NCBI GenBank assembly: GCA_016711125.1
Contig: JADJTQ010000012.1
Coordinates: 496,001-560,000, forward strand
From: Saprospiraceae bacterium
Lineage (GTDB): Bacteria; Bacteroidota; Bacteroidia; Chitinophagales; Saprospiraceae
Direction of reading: 5' to 3'
DNA: 64,000 bases
Below, one piece after another: positions 38,133-47,026 of the stretch (positions within the stretch are counted from its first letter, which is position 1; each line of letters begins with the position of its first letter). The position numbers and the translations under genes are program-made. Under the pieces are notes generated by a model. That model was given only the letters and a program-made list of their open reading frames with translations. It made no database searches and was not told where the DNA came from.

Positions 38133-38933
38133 TTAGTTATTCGTCACTCCCTGATTGATCCACGCCGAGAGGGTATTAATATCACAGTCAGGAATCTGAT
38201 TTCCTCCGAGTGGCATCATCAGAAATCCATCGGTCCACTTCACCACTCCAAGAAGCTTTCCAGTTTTAGCCACCGACGATGCACCATTATAGGAAATGAG
38301 ACTTACTCCGCCATTGGCGTTTGAACTGCCATGACAAGTTATGCAGTAGGTATCAAATATCGGTTTTACATCATTAGCAAAGCTGATTATTGCCGTGTCA
38401 CAAGAATGATTGCTACCATCGTTGCAAGAATTATTTTGGGCACCTTGTAAAATCCATTTTCCAATTTTTACTATCTGGTCCTGGGTTAATGCCTCGTTGG
38501 GAGCAGGTGGCATTCGATCACTGACTTTATCTTCCGTGATCTTCTCATATAGCTCGGATTTGTCCAGGTCAAAGGGAACAATAACATCATCATGCAATTT
38601 CAAGGCATCGTAGCTCGTAAGCACTAATTCGTGCTGTGCACTGATAGGATCATGACATCCGGCATTTGCACAATTACCTATTAAAATAGGTAAAATATCC
38701 GATTCGAAGTAAATCACAGAAGTATCACAGGGAGCCAACGTAGAATCAATTGCGCTAGAATCGACTGGCATGCCTGTTGAGTCTTGAGGTGTATTCATTG
38801 ATGTGTCAACCGGATTCACCAGCATCGTATCAATCACATCAGGATCCATTGGTCCTGGATCAAAGGGAATTTCGGAGTGACATGACCATAAGAAAGCCAA
38901 AATGATTAATACGAAATAGACAGAAATTCGCAT
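38133..38933 (-). CDS. Di-haem cytochrome-c-like lipoprotein
   Basis: A 266-residue protein. I choose ATG 38933, giving a lipoprotein signal (MRISVYFVLIILAFLWSC) with the lipobox cysteine. A long Asp/Pro/Ser/Thr linker follows, then two planctomycete-cytochrome-like units: CANAGCH near residue 100 and CITCH near residue 195, with paired RMPPAPNEALT and MMPLGGNQIPDC segments. It should carry electrons in the periplasm or at the outer-membrane inner face. First gene of the run, one base before the small cytochrome gene. Confidence 0.85.
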   Translation of the reverse strand: MRISVYFVLIILAFLWSCHSEIPFDPGPMDPDVIDTMLVNPVDTSMNTPQDSTGMPVDSSAIDSTLAPCDTSVIYFESDILPILIGNCANAGCHDPISAQHELVLTSYDALKLHDDVIVPFDLDKSELYEKITEDKVSDRMPPAPNEALTQDQIVKIGKWILQGAQNNSCNDGSNHSCDTAIISFANDVKPIFDTYCITCHGSSNANGGVSLISYNGASSVAKTGKLLGVVKWTDGFLMMPLGGNQIPDCDINTLSAWINQGVTNN

Positions 38934-39424
38934 ATACTTAGAGATTGATAAATTGGTTTGATACATTACTTGTCTTGAAAATAAAGAACTGCAAAATATT
39001 TAGTGCATACAAAAGTGACAGCGACTGCTGATTTTTGATGAAGTCTTCTGATGTTTGATCAAATAAATGAGCATGAACAATGAGTCGCTGTGCTGATCGA
39101 ACCTCCACCGTGAAGACACGACATGAGTAATTATTGCAAAGAGTTCTTTGAAACAACAACCCAATACCATCCTTGCAGCATACTAAGAGGGCCGAGATTT
39201 GAATAAAAATCTTCCCTAATTTGGTTGGATTCAATCGATTCATTCTGGTTAAATTAACTCAAAAATAGGCCCTTGTCATTCATATCGATAGGTCAGAAAT
39301 GATGAAAGAGTCTGAATGAATCCTGAAGCGGTCTACTTTGGCGATGAACAAAGAAAAAAGGGCAGATCAATTCCATGACGATTGGCTGGAATCACTTAAG
39401 ACACATGCAAAGTTTGACTAAAAT
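38934..39424. other. 490-base stretch between convergent transcription units
   Basis: No clear conserved gene. A frame of 101 residues on the minus strand (to 39243) has no protein-like features. On the plus strand a 25-codon frame at 39344-39421 (MNKEKRADQFHDDWLESLKT then five more) has plausible amphipathic composition but no family. Confidence 0.4.
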
Positions 39425-40177
39425 TTAAGACAGAAGCCATTTCTTAAAATGTGGAGACCTTTCGGTACTTACGATTGACTCCAGTTCAGCTTTGGGCTCC
39501 AGATCAATTTTCACACGTCCCTTGGTATGGCTGTTCATGGATGCAATGGAGTCCATGTGAATGATAAACTTACGGTTGATTCTGAAGAACTCCTGATCCG
39601 GCACTTCTTGTTCAAGGACCTCAAGACTCTTGTTGAGCGGAAATCTTCTACCTTTTTTAGTAATCGCGAAAGTGATTTTATCCTTAGAATAAAAATAGGC
39701 TATGTCATCAAGACGAATAAGATTGATTTTAGGTCCAACCTTGATCAGGAATCTTCGTATTCCATTGGGAGCGTCGTCTTCATCGGTTATTCCAGACGAG
39801 CGGTCAAGATCATCAGGTGCAGTGCGATATTTGTCAAGTTTAGCAAGTGCCCTTTCGAGGTCTTTTTTCTTGATAGGTTTTAAAATATAATCGATCGAAT
39901 GTTGTTCAAATGCGCGTAGGGCATACTCATCATAAGCGGTGGCAAAAATGATCGGACTTGGTACTTCTACCCGATCAAATATTTCAAAGCAATTACCATC
40001 CGACAGATGAATGTCCATAAAAACAAGATCAGGTGCCGGCTGTTCGCTAAACCAGGCTACCGCACTGTCAATACTTTCGAGTACCGCTAAAAACTCGATA
40101 TTCTTATCAATCTCATTCACATACTTCTGCAGTCGCGAGGCTGCATGTGGTTCATCTTCAATAATTAATGCTTTCAC
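39425..40177 (-). CDS. LytTR-family response regulator
   Basis: A 250-residue regulator with an N-terminal receiver domain (phosphoacceptor Asp55 in VFMDIHLSDG, conserved Lys in YILKPIKKKD) and a C-terminal LytTR DNA-binding domain (IAYFYSKDKITFAITKKG, FFRINRKFIIHMDSI). It overlaps the kinase gene by four bases, so the two are translated together and form a pair. Confidence 0.94.
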   Translation of the reverse strand: MKALIIEDEPHAASRLQKYVNEIDKNIEFLAVLESIDSAVAWFSEQPAPDLVFMDIHLSDGNCFEIFDRVEVPSPIIFATAYDEYALRAFEQHSIDYILKPIKKKDLERALAKLDKYRTAPDDLDRSSGITDEDDAPNGIRRFLIKVGPKINLIRLDDIAYFYSKDKITFAITKKGRRFPLNKSLEVLEQEVPDQEFFRINRKFIIHMDSIASMNSHTKGRVKIDLEPKAELESIVSTERSPHFKKWLLS

Positions 40178-43146
40178 TTTGCATTTATTTTTAGTAGAGG
40201 AATCGACACACTAAAGTGCCCATTATGGTCTTCAATTATGACTTTTTTCTTTGTTAGCAGCTCAAACCTCGTCTGGATGTTTTGTAAGCCAAATCTGGTC
40301 GATGGCTCTTCGGTTTTCTTTGGTTGCAGATTGTTTGACACAACAAGGTAATCATCATTTTCAGATCTTATAGCAATCGTCAAAGGTTTTTGCCTTGATA
40401 TGACATTGTGTTTCACAGCATTTTCCACCAACATTTGAAGAGTCAAAGGTGGGATATAAAAATCAGTGCTCTCGATTTGTTTAATGACCTGAAGGTTTTT
40501 ACCAAAACGTCTTTTAAGCAAGTAGGTAAAATCATCAATCAATATTAACTCTTCGGCAAGTGAAATCATTTTTTGATTTCTAAACTGAATAATCGATCGA
40601 TAATAGTCGGATAATTTTTCGATATATTCAATCGCAAGTTGACTATCTTCTTCCACAATACTGGCGAGAGTATTGAAGCTATTAAACAGGAAGTGAGGAT
40701 TGATCTGAGCCTTTAAAACTTCATATTGAGACTCAATGCGTTCTCGTTCCAGTGCAGCATTACGGCTAATTCTTAATTCGCGAAAACGCTGATATCCATA
40801 AATTGTGGCCCCTGCCAGTAGGCCAAAAAGCGTAAGAAACCACGCTTTGAACCAGAAAGGGGCCCGGATATAAAACGAATAATTTATTTCACTGGACAGG
40901 AAGGCTTGCTTATTGATTACACTTCTAACTCGAAAATTATAATTACCCGGCGTCAGTTTTGAGTACGAAACTTCCTGATCCCTAGATTCCCGCCAATCCA
41001 TATCATATCCTTCTAGAAGGTATTCGTAAGTTACATCCTGGGGATCGCAGTGCCAAAGACCCACATAATTAAACTGAATGAAGTTTTCATTATATCCAAA
41101 TGAGTTTCTTACTTTAAAGTCAAAAGGATCATTAAAAAGTTTTATTTCGTCAAAGATTACTAAAGGGTAGATTTGTGTGATTTGTTCGACCGAAATATAA
41201 CGGGCCACCATATTCTGGCCGCCAATTAAAATTGATTGGCCTCTGCCCCGTGAGACCGCATTTAATGCTGGTTTTAAATCACCTAATCCCGCATTTTCGT
41301 TGTAATATCGGATCGTTTTTGTAATTGGGTCATAGAGGTCAAATCCATTGTCATGCACCATGAGAATATTTCCAGCCTGGTCAGCTGCAATTGAATTGAT
41401 GGACAAACTCGTGAGTCCCTGATCTATACCCAGATGATACGAACTATCTCCGTCAAATGAATATACTCCATCGTCATTGGTGCCAAACCAAATATTACCT
41501 TGACCATCTTGCGTAATTGAGTAAATCGTCTTAACTGGCAAAATTCCACTGCTAAGAAGATTGGTTGTGACCTCATGCTCCAATTTAATCACACCCTGAC
41601 CATCGGTCCCAAACCAAACGATACCCTCACGATCAACAAAGACTTTATAGAAGAAACTAGCATTAAGCCCCTGATCTGTGTGCAGATTTAGGAATTTGAT
41701 CCGCTGCTTGGTTAACAAATTTGCTTCATTATAGATTTCAACGATTCCCCCGAGAGTTGCAAGCCAAATCCGGTCTTCAAACCCATCAATCGAAAGAATA
41801 CTTCCATTGGCTAGACCCTGCTTTTCTGTCAATTTTAAACTACGACCGCTCACCGGGTCCCAACAGACGACTCCATTGCCAAAGGTTCCAAACCAAATTT
41901 TACCATATTTATCTTCATAGAGGGAAATGATATTCTCCGCCCTCCACTCTGTGGAGACTAAATTGCCTTCTTCCAACTTAAAGAGACCATGCTGTGATCC
42001 AATCCACACCTGTCGTTTTGCATCTTCACAGATAGCCTGTACATCGCCCAAATCATGCCTTAAAATTTCCACATTGCCGATTGCTGAGTAGACCGAATGA
42101 TGATTCATTGCTACCCAAACATTGTTTTCCCTGTCACAAAATATTTGATGACATTCCTGATTTTTAAATTCATCAATCACATTAATTTGCTGATTCGAAT
42201 TGCTGCCGCTCACTTGATAACTCAACACTCCCATATCTTCTGTACCTACCCATATCCGATCACCGGCATTTGGATATAATGCTCTGACAGAGCCAAATTG
42301 CCAATCTTTGGTATAGAAATCGATTGAATCACCAGCAAGTGAATAGTGGCAAAACCCACCTCTGTGAAAGCCAATCCACATACCTGAATCGTCGGTTTTG
42401 AGGGTGTAAACAATCTCATCCAGAAGACCATCTTGATTCGTAAGGCTTGAGATCAGTTTTATTTTATTTTCAAATTGACAAATATTCAAGCCAATATCGG
42501 TAGCCAGCCAGACCTGACCTTCGCGATCTAACTCCATATCGTAAATCTGATTTTCAAGCAGCCCGTCTTCACGATTAATATTGTAAAGATGATCAACATC
42601 CTGAACAAACACCCCCTCACCATAGGTACTGAACCAGAGCCGACCCTGTTGATCACGGGCAATACCAGTGATAGCCACGTCAGGCAAGCCCTCTTCAGGG
42701 GTCCAGGCTATCAGTTTTCGTGAAGGACCCAGATAATAGATTCTCCCATCTTCATAGCCGACCCACACCTCATTATTAGCGCAATAAAGTGCCGTAACAC
42801 TTTGAAGTTGATGGGTATCTGAAGGGTGAAATGGCTGGTAGGATAACCCATCGTACCTGTAAAGGCCCTGATCACACCCAAACCACACGAAACCCTGATC
42901 ATCTTGCTGTAGAATATTTACCCTTGTCGTTGAAACTTTGTCAAATGAATGAGATACGAAGTATGGACTTTGACCCAGCATACTATTTGCAGTCGAAATT
43001 GCGAATAAAAAGATCATCAAGATCACTGAACAGCATGGCGCAACCCTCACAAGAGCATAAAAACTGTCGGCAAACCGTTGACCACCAAAAATCTGTCTTG
43101 GATCAAACATAAAAGCACCTTTGTATATCCGGTGTTCATTCTTCAA
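40174..43146 (-). CDS. Two-component sensor kinase with large periplasmic propeller, LytS-type
   Basis: A 990-residue membrane kinase. After a signal/anchor (residues 35-55), about a dozen two-component-regulator-propeller blades follow (VWFGCDQGLYRYDG, LWFSTYGEGVF, IWFGTNDDGVYSFD), then a Y_Y_Y domain (YEYLLEGYDMDWRE, LTPGNYNFRVRS), one transmembrane helix (WFLTLFGLLAGATIYGYQ) and a His-kinase domain with QINPHFLFNSFN (histidine near residue 820) and an ATP lid (NAVKHN, RFGLQNIQTRFE). Such propellers in Bacteroidota sense external glycans or other envelope cues; the ligand here is unknown. The response regulator lacks a fused kinase, so this is a classical pair. Confidence 0.93.
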   Translation of the reverse strand: MKNEHRIYKGAFMFDPRQIFGGQRFADSFYALVRVAPCCSVILMIFLFAISTANSMLGQSPYFVSHSFDKVSTTRVNILQQDDQGFVWFGCDQGLYRYDGLSYQPFHPSDTHQLQSVTALYCANNEVWVGYEDGRIYYLGPSRKLIAWTPEEGLPDVAITGIARDQQGRLWFSTYGEGVFVQDVDHLYNINREDGLLENQIYDMELDREGQVWLATDIGLNICQFENKIKLISSLTNQDGLLDEIVYTLKTDDSGMWIGFHRGGFCHYSLAGDSIDFYTKDWQFGSVRALYPNAGDRIWVGTEDMGVLSYQVSGSNSNQQINVIDEFKNQECHQIFCDRENNVWVAMNHHSVYSAIGNVEILRHDLGDVQAICEDAKRQVWIGSQHGLFKLEEGNLVSTEWRAENIISLYEDKYGKIWFGTFGNGVVCWDPVSGRSLKLTEKQGLANGSILSIDGFEDRIWLATLGGIVEIYNEANLLTKQRIKFLNLHTDQGLNASFFYKVFVDREGIVWFGTDGQGVIKLEHEVTTNLLSSGILPVKTIYSITQDGQGNIWFGTNDDGVYSFDGDSSYHLGIDQGLTSLSINSIAADQAGNILMVHDNGFDLYDPITKTIRYYNENAGLGDLKPALNAVSRGRGQSILIGGQNMVARYISVEQITQIYPLVIFDEIKLFNDPFDFKVRNSFGYNENFIQFNYVGLWHCDPQDVTYEYLLEGYDMDWRESRDQEVSYSKLTPGNYNFRVRSVINKQAFLSSEINYSFYIRAPFWFKAWFLTLFGLLAGATIYGYQRFRELRISRNAALERERIESQYEVLKAQINPHFLFNSFNTLASIVEEDSQLAIEYIEKLSDYYRSIIQFRNQKMISLAEELILIDDFTYLLKRRFGKNLQVIKQIESTDFYIPPLTLQMLVENAVKHNVISRQKPLTIAIRSENDDYLVVSNNLQPKKTEEPSTRFGLQNIQTRFELLTKKKVIIEDHNGHFSVSIPLLKINAK

Positions 43147-43229
43147 TATTCTTCAATAAAGAAAGCCCCAACAGTAGGAACCTAGTTGTCGCAACGGGGT
43201 ATACTAACCCTATGCGACCAATATGAACA

Positions 43230-43833
43230 TTAATTTGAGGGCTGCTTATATAATGCAATCCCTATGAACACTTTAATTTCCTCAGAGATTTTCTGTGCTA
43301 CAATTTTAGGAATATCTATATCATGATCTTTAAGTGGAACCGAAAATTCGGCATCAATAAATACCCGATCAGCAAATAATTCAACTGTTGCAGGTAAGAT
43401 GCGTTCTTGCTTGACTCCATGTATATCAAGTATTCCCTTTGCCCTTAAGTGATGTATTCCAAGTCCATCCCAATTTATTTTTTCGATGATTTTTCCAGTA
43501 AAAGATGCTCTGGAAAATTTTTTGGCTCTCCATATAGTTTTCATTGAAATGAGTTCGCTGGAGCCCACTATTAAATCCTTCGAAAGATTTGATATCTATG
43601 GTGAATGCGAAGGTATTTTCAACCGGATCTACGACACCTTTCATTACCTGGGAGCTAGCTTTGATTAATTCGAGGGGGGCATCTGAAGTGAAGTTGATGG
43701 TGCCTTCATCTGACCGGTAAAGCCCACTTTGCGCACTACTAAAGACAAAGGAAAAGAATAGGACGGCTAAAAGGACAAAATAATACCTGAAGGTAATGAT
43801 GTTTCTAGCGCCCACAGTTCTCAACGTTAGCAA
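43230..43833 (-). CDS. Second YceI-family protein (one indel)
   Basis: About 200 residues after removing one T from the run 43518-43523 (the minus-strand A-run), which rejoins FNENYMESQKF to SRASFTGKIIEK. Signal peptide (YFVLLAVLFFSFVFSSAQ), then NFTSDAPLELIKASSQ, GLQRTHFNENYMES, VELFADRVFIDAEFSVPL. Paralogue of the YceI at 36776. Directly follows the TlpA-like gene with no gap. Confidence 0.88.
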
Positions 43834-45246
43834 TTAGTTTTGCGGTTTAATCAAATGATCAAAATATTCTTCCAATTGTTCAGGCCCCAGGTCCTTACTA
43901 AGAATCTTCTTGTCTTTATCCAACACAAATAACTTAGGTGTTTTCTTAATATTAAACAGGGAGTGCATATACGAACGACCTCCATTCTGATCTGAGGCAT
44001 TTATCCACCCATTAAGATTTCGCTCATCAATGAAGTCCCAACAAGGTGGTTCGTCTTTTAACACTTTCGTACATACTGAAAATACCTGAATTCCTTTTTC
44101 AGCAGCATGTTGGTTATAAAATTCCTTCAATTGGGGCATTGACTCCTTACAATGACCACAGTCGTGAGCCCAAAAGACTACGATAGTATACTCCGATTTT
44201 ATATCGTACAGATTGATATCACTGCTGTCTCGCAATTGAAGTTTAATATTCGGTGCATATTTACCAATCAAGGTCGGTTCTGCGTCTTTGGCATTCTGCA
44301 CGATCTTCTGAAGTTGAGATTCTTCGATCCATGGTGTCTTTCCCATGGCATAATAATTAAGTGCCAGATGGACATAGACTGCATCCATACCTACAATTTT
44401 ACTCTGGGCAAAGTCATTCAAAAATTTAATGAGAAAAAATCGATAATTCTCTTTGCCTCCCTCCATCCGGTTTAGCAAATAGTCAATTGACTGAATGAGA
44501 GAATCCGGATGTTGAGGGGTGAGTTTTTCCATATAGTAGTTGATTCGGTCATACATCACATGTTGCGGTGCGCGGATCAATCGATCATCAGTCAAATCAA
44601 CGTGGTCAAAATAATGTTTCTTAAAATAGAGATACTGTTGTAATCTTATCTCTTCAGGCGTTCCTTCAAAGCCAGGTAGATCTACCGAGGTTCCGCTCTT
44701 GATTAAAGCCGCAGTAATTGAAGCTGGATGACTGTCTACAAGACCCTTTTGAAATCTTTTAACCTCTTCATTTATATTGGCCAAATCTTCTTTTACGGCA
44801 GTGGTGTCTGCGTTGGGAAGCTCTTTTTTTGAATTAAGAGCCTCGACGTCCTTACGTTTCTTGCCAATGAAGCGTAGGTTTTCGTAAAAGATTTCATTGT
44901 CAGGAGAACCTTCAAAATGTATTGTTTCCTCGATATTTAGAATATCACCACTAAAGGAAAAATATGGTTCATCATCATTAACCATTACTTGAAAATACTT
45001 ATTTTCCGGGGGCATAACGACTAGATAAACTCCCTCTTTGAGTGAATCTGCCCGAAAAACAAAACCCCCTTGACTTACTGAAGCAGTATCGATGAGATAT
45101 TGTTTATCTGCATAATAATAGCCCAGATAGATGGTATCTTCCATGTAATTGTAAAGCTTACCCTTAATCTCAAAAATAGGTGATTGGGCATAACTCATCG
45201 AAAAACAGAACACGAGCAATATCGCGGTTAGAATCTTAGTATTCAT
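43834..45246 (-). CDS. TlpA-like thioredoxin with N-terminal DUF4369/DUF5106-type domain
   Basis: A 470-residue exported protein: signal peptide (MNTKILTAILLVFCFSMSYA), a strand-rich N-terminal domain (EIKGKLYNYMEDTIYLGYYY), a helical middle, and a C-terminal thioredoxin fold with the redox pair Cys363/Cys366 in HDCGHCKESMP and cis-Pro in KKTPKLFVLD. Works as a periplasmic thiol-disulfide reductant, for example in cytochrome c maturation or envelope repair. Abuts the second yceI. Confidence 0.88.
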   Translation of the reverse strand: MNTKILTAILLVFCFSMSYAQSPIFEIKGKLYNYMEDTIYLGYYYADKQYLIDTASVSQGGFVFRADSLKEGVYLVVMPPENKYFQVMVNDDEPYFSFSGDILNIEETIHFEGSPDNEIFYENLRFIGKKRKDVEALNSKKELPNADTTAVKEDLANINEEVKRFQKGLVDSHPASITAALIKSGTSVDLPGFEGTPEEIRLQQYLYFKKHYFDHVDLTDDRLIRAPQHVMYDRINYYMEKLTPQHPDSLIQSIDYLLNRMEGGKENYRFFLIKFLNDFAQSKIVGMDAVYVHLALNYYAMGKTPWIEESQLQKIVQNAKDAEPTLIGKYAPNIKLQLRDSSDINLYDIKSEYTIVVFWAHDCGHCKESMPQLKEFYNQHAAEKGIQVFSVCTKVLKDEPPCWDFIDERNLNGWINASDQNGGRSYMHSLFNIKKTPKLFVLDKDKKILSKDLGPEQLEEYFDHLIKPQN

Positions 45247-45356
45247 TCTTTCAAAATTGTTTCTTAATCAAAACTCGCATTTTAGACGAAAATCAATATT
45301 GCTAGCCTTAATCAAAGGCATGATTTATGATTTAATTAACGGCAGAATCATTCGTT

Positions 45357-46307
45357 TTATGTGCCGGAAGTAACTCTAGACCGCGGTGCAGCCAGCAAAT
45401 AAAGAACTGCCATACGCACGGCCACACCATTTTCAACCTGCTCTAAGATAATCGACTGATCAGAATCTGCAACTTCGCTGCTTAACTCCACACCCCTGTT
45501 TATAGGTCCCGGATGCATAATGACCACTGAGGTGTTCAAGCTATCCAGGAGTTTTCGATCGATACCATAGTATTGGGTATATTCCCTGAGCGAGGGGAAA
45601 TACTTAATGTCTTGCCGCTCAAGTTGAATGCGCAGCACATTAGCTACATCACACCACTCCAAGGCTTCCCGAACCTGATAGGAAACTTTGACACCAAGAC
45701 TTTCAATGTGTCGTGGAATCAGAGTAGGTGGCCCGCAAACCAATACTTCGGCACCCAATTTTTTTAAACAAAAAATGTTACTAAGCGCTACCCTACTGTG
45801 TAATATATCCCCAATAATGGCAACTTTCAGACCTTTGAAGTCTCCAAAATGCTCCCGGATAGAAAAAGCATCAAGCAATGCCTGCGTGGGATGCTCATGG
45901 GTTCCATCACCAGCATTAACAATATTGGCATCAATATGATTGGATAGGAATGTTGCAGCACCCGGTGCCGGATGTCGCATCACGACCATATCCACCTTCA
46001 TGGAAAGGATGTTATTGACCGTATCAAGTAAAGTCTCTCCCTTCTTAACGGATGAAGCGGATGATGAAAAATTGACAACATCGGCAGAAAGTCTTTTTTC
46101 AGCTAATTCAAAAGAAATGCGGGTTCGGGTCGAGTTCTCAAAAAAAAGGTTGGCAATTGTTATGTCCCTTAGCGATGGTACCTTTTTTATTGGTCTATTG
46201 ATCACCTCTTTAAAGCTGTCTGCCGTCTCAAAAATCAATTTCAGATCATCTGTATTAAGGTATTTGATACCTAAAAGATGTTTGGAACTGAGTTGAAGCT
46301 CTGCCAT
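45357..46307 (-). CDS. pyrB: Aspartate carbamoyltransferase
   Basis: A 316-residue catalytic subunit of the second step of pyrimidine synthesis. Carbamoyl-phosphate site STRTR (59-63), THEHPTQALLDAF (HPTQ 139-142), and MHPGPINRGVE are intact. Shares its first base with the last base of pyrR, so they are co-transcribed. No regulatory pyrI is present, matching PyrR control. Confidence 0.95.
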   Translation of the reverse strand: MAELQLSSKHLLGIKYLNTDDLKLIFETADSFKEVINRPIKKVPSLRDITIANLFFENSTRTRISFELAEKRLSADVVNFSSSASSVKKGETLLDTVNNILSMKVDMVVMRHPAPGAATFLSNHIDANIVNAGDGTHEHPTQALLDAFSIREHFGDFKGLKVAIIGDILHSRVALSNIFCLKKLGAEVLVCGPPTLIPRHIESLGVKVSYQVREALEWCDVANVLRIQLERQDIKYFPSLREYTQYYGIDRKLLDSLNTSVVIMHPGPINRGVELSSEVADSDQSIILEQVENGVAVRMAVLYLLAAPRSRVTSGT

Positions 46308-46865
46308 TATTTACTATCGGTTTTTTCAGCAAAAAGCAATACTCTGTCTTGACCCGACGTTTCGCGCCACTCCACTTTTACATAGGCTTCATCAAGTGCA
46401 TCAATTGTCAGTCCAATGAAGTCCCCTGCAATCGGTAGATGACGATTAAAACGTCTGTCTATTAAGGTGAGAAGCTCGACACTAGCTGGCCTGCCATAAT
46501 GTTGTATCGCCGTTAAAGCCGACTGAATCGTCCTACCTGCCATATAATACATCATCAATTAAGATCACTTCACGGTCTTCGACCAAGAAGTCCATTTCCG
46601 TACTATTGGCTGCTAAAGGCTTGCCCCGGGTGCGAAAATCATCTCTGTAAAAAGTTATATCCAACTTCCCATACGCAATCGCAGGTAACTTTAAGATTTT
46701 CTTCAATCTTCCAACAATCCGATCACTAAGTAATACCCCACGCGGTTGAATTCCAATAAAACAAGTGTTTGAAAAATCATCGTAACGTTCGATAAGCTGA
46801 TGACACAATCTTTCAATCGTCAGATTAAAGCGTTCATCTTCTATGATTACTTTTCCTTTGGGCAT
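46307..46865 (-). CDS. pyrR: PyrR bifunctional regulator/uracil phosphoribosyltransferase (one indel)
   Basis: About 185 residues. An extra base near 46538-46542 breaks the frame inside the PRPP loop; removing it restores ILIDDVLYxGRTIQSAL. Other features: FIGIQPRGVLLSDRI, AYGKLDITFYRDD, and the C-terminal SVELLTLIDRRFNRHLPI and IGLTIDALDEAYVKVEW. The family binds UMP and regulates pyr genes, by RNA attenuation in Bacillus; no such leader is seen here. Upstream TATCTTTG suggests a leaderless message. Confidence 0.9.
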
Positions 46866-46873
46866 CTTAGTCT

Positions 46874-46881
46874 CAAAGATA
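46874..46881 (-). promoter_or_regulatory. Putative -7 element for pyrR
   Basis: Minus-strand TATCTTTG, matching TAnnTTTG, eight bases before the pyrR ATG, so the transcript would be almost leaderless. Confidence 0.45.
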
Positions 46882-47026
46882 ATGAATTGTCTGAAGGCTC
46901 CTATTCATTGCCAAAAGGTACCATCTAAAAATAATTAGATGCGTAATAACGGGTTCATTGGAGATTGTCAAACAGATATTGAGGAGCCTCTGCACCCCAA
47001 ACTACTTGCGAATTGTCATAAAAAGC

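Noticed and set aside
38938..39243. 101-residue minus-strand frame upstream of the cytochrome gene
   Set aside because: Composition and layout are not protein-like, and it covers the likely promoter region of the cytochrome run.
45263..45316. Two CTTAATCAAA direct repeats upstream of the TlpA-like gene
   Set aside because: Ten-base AT-rich repeats 34 bases apart can arise by chance in this background; no supporting promoter feature.
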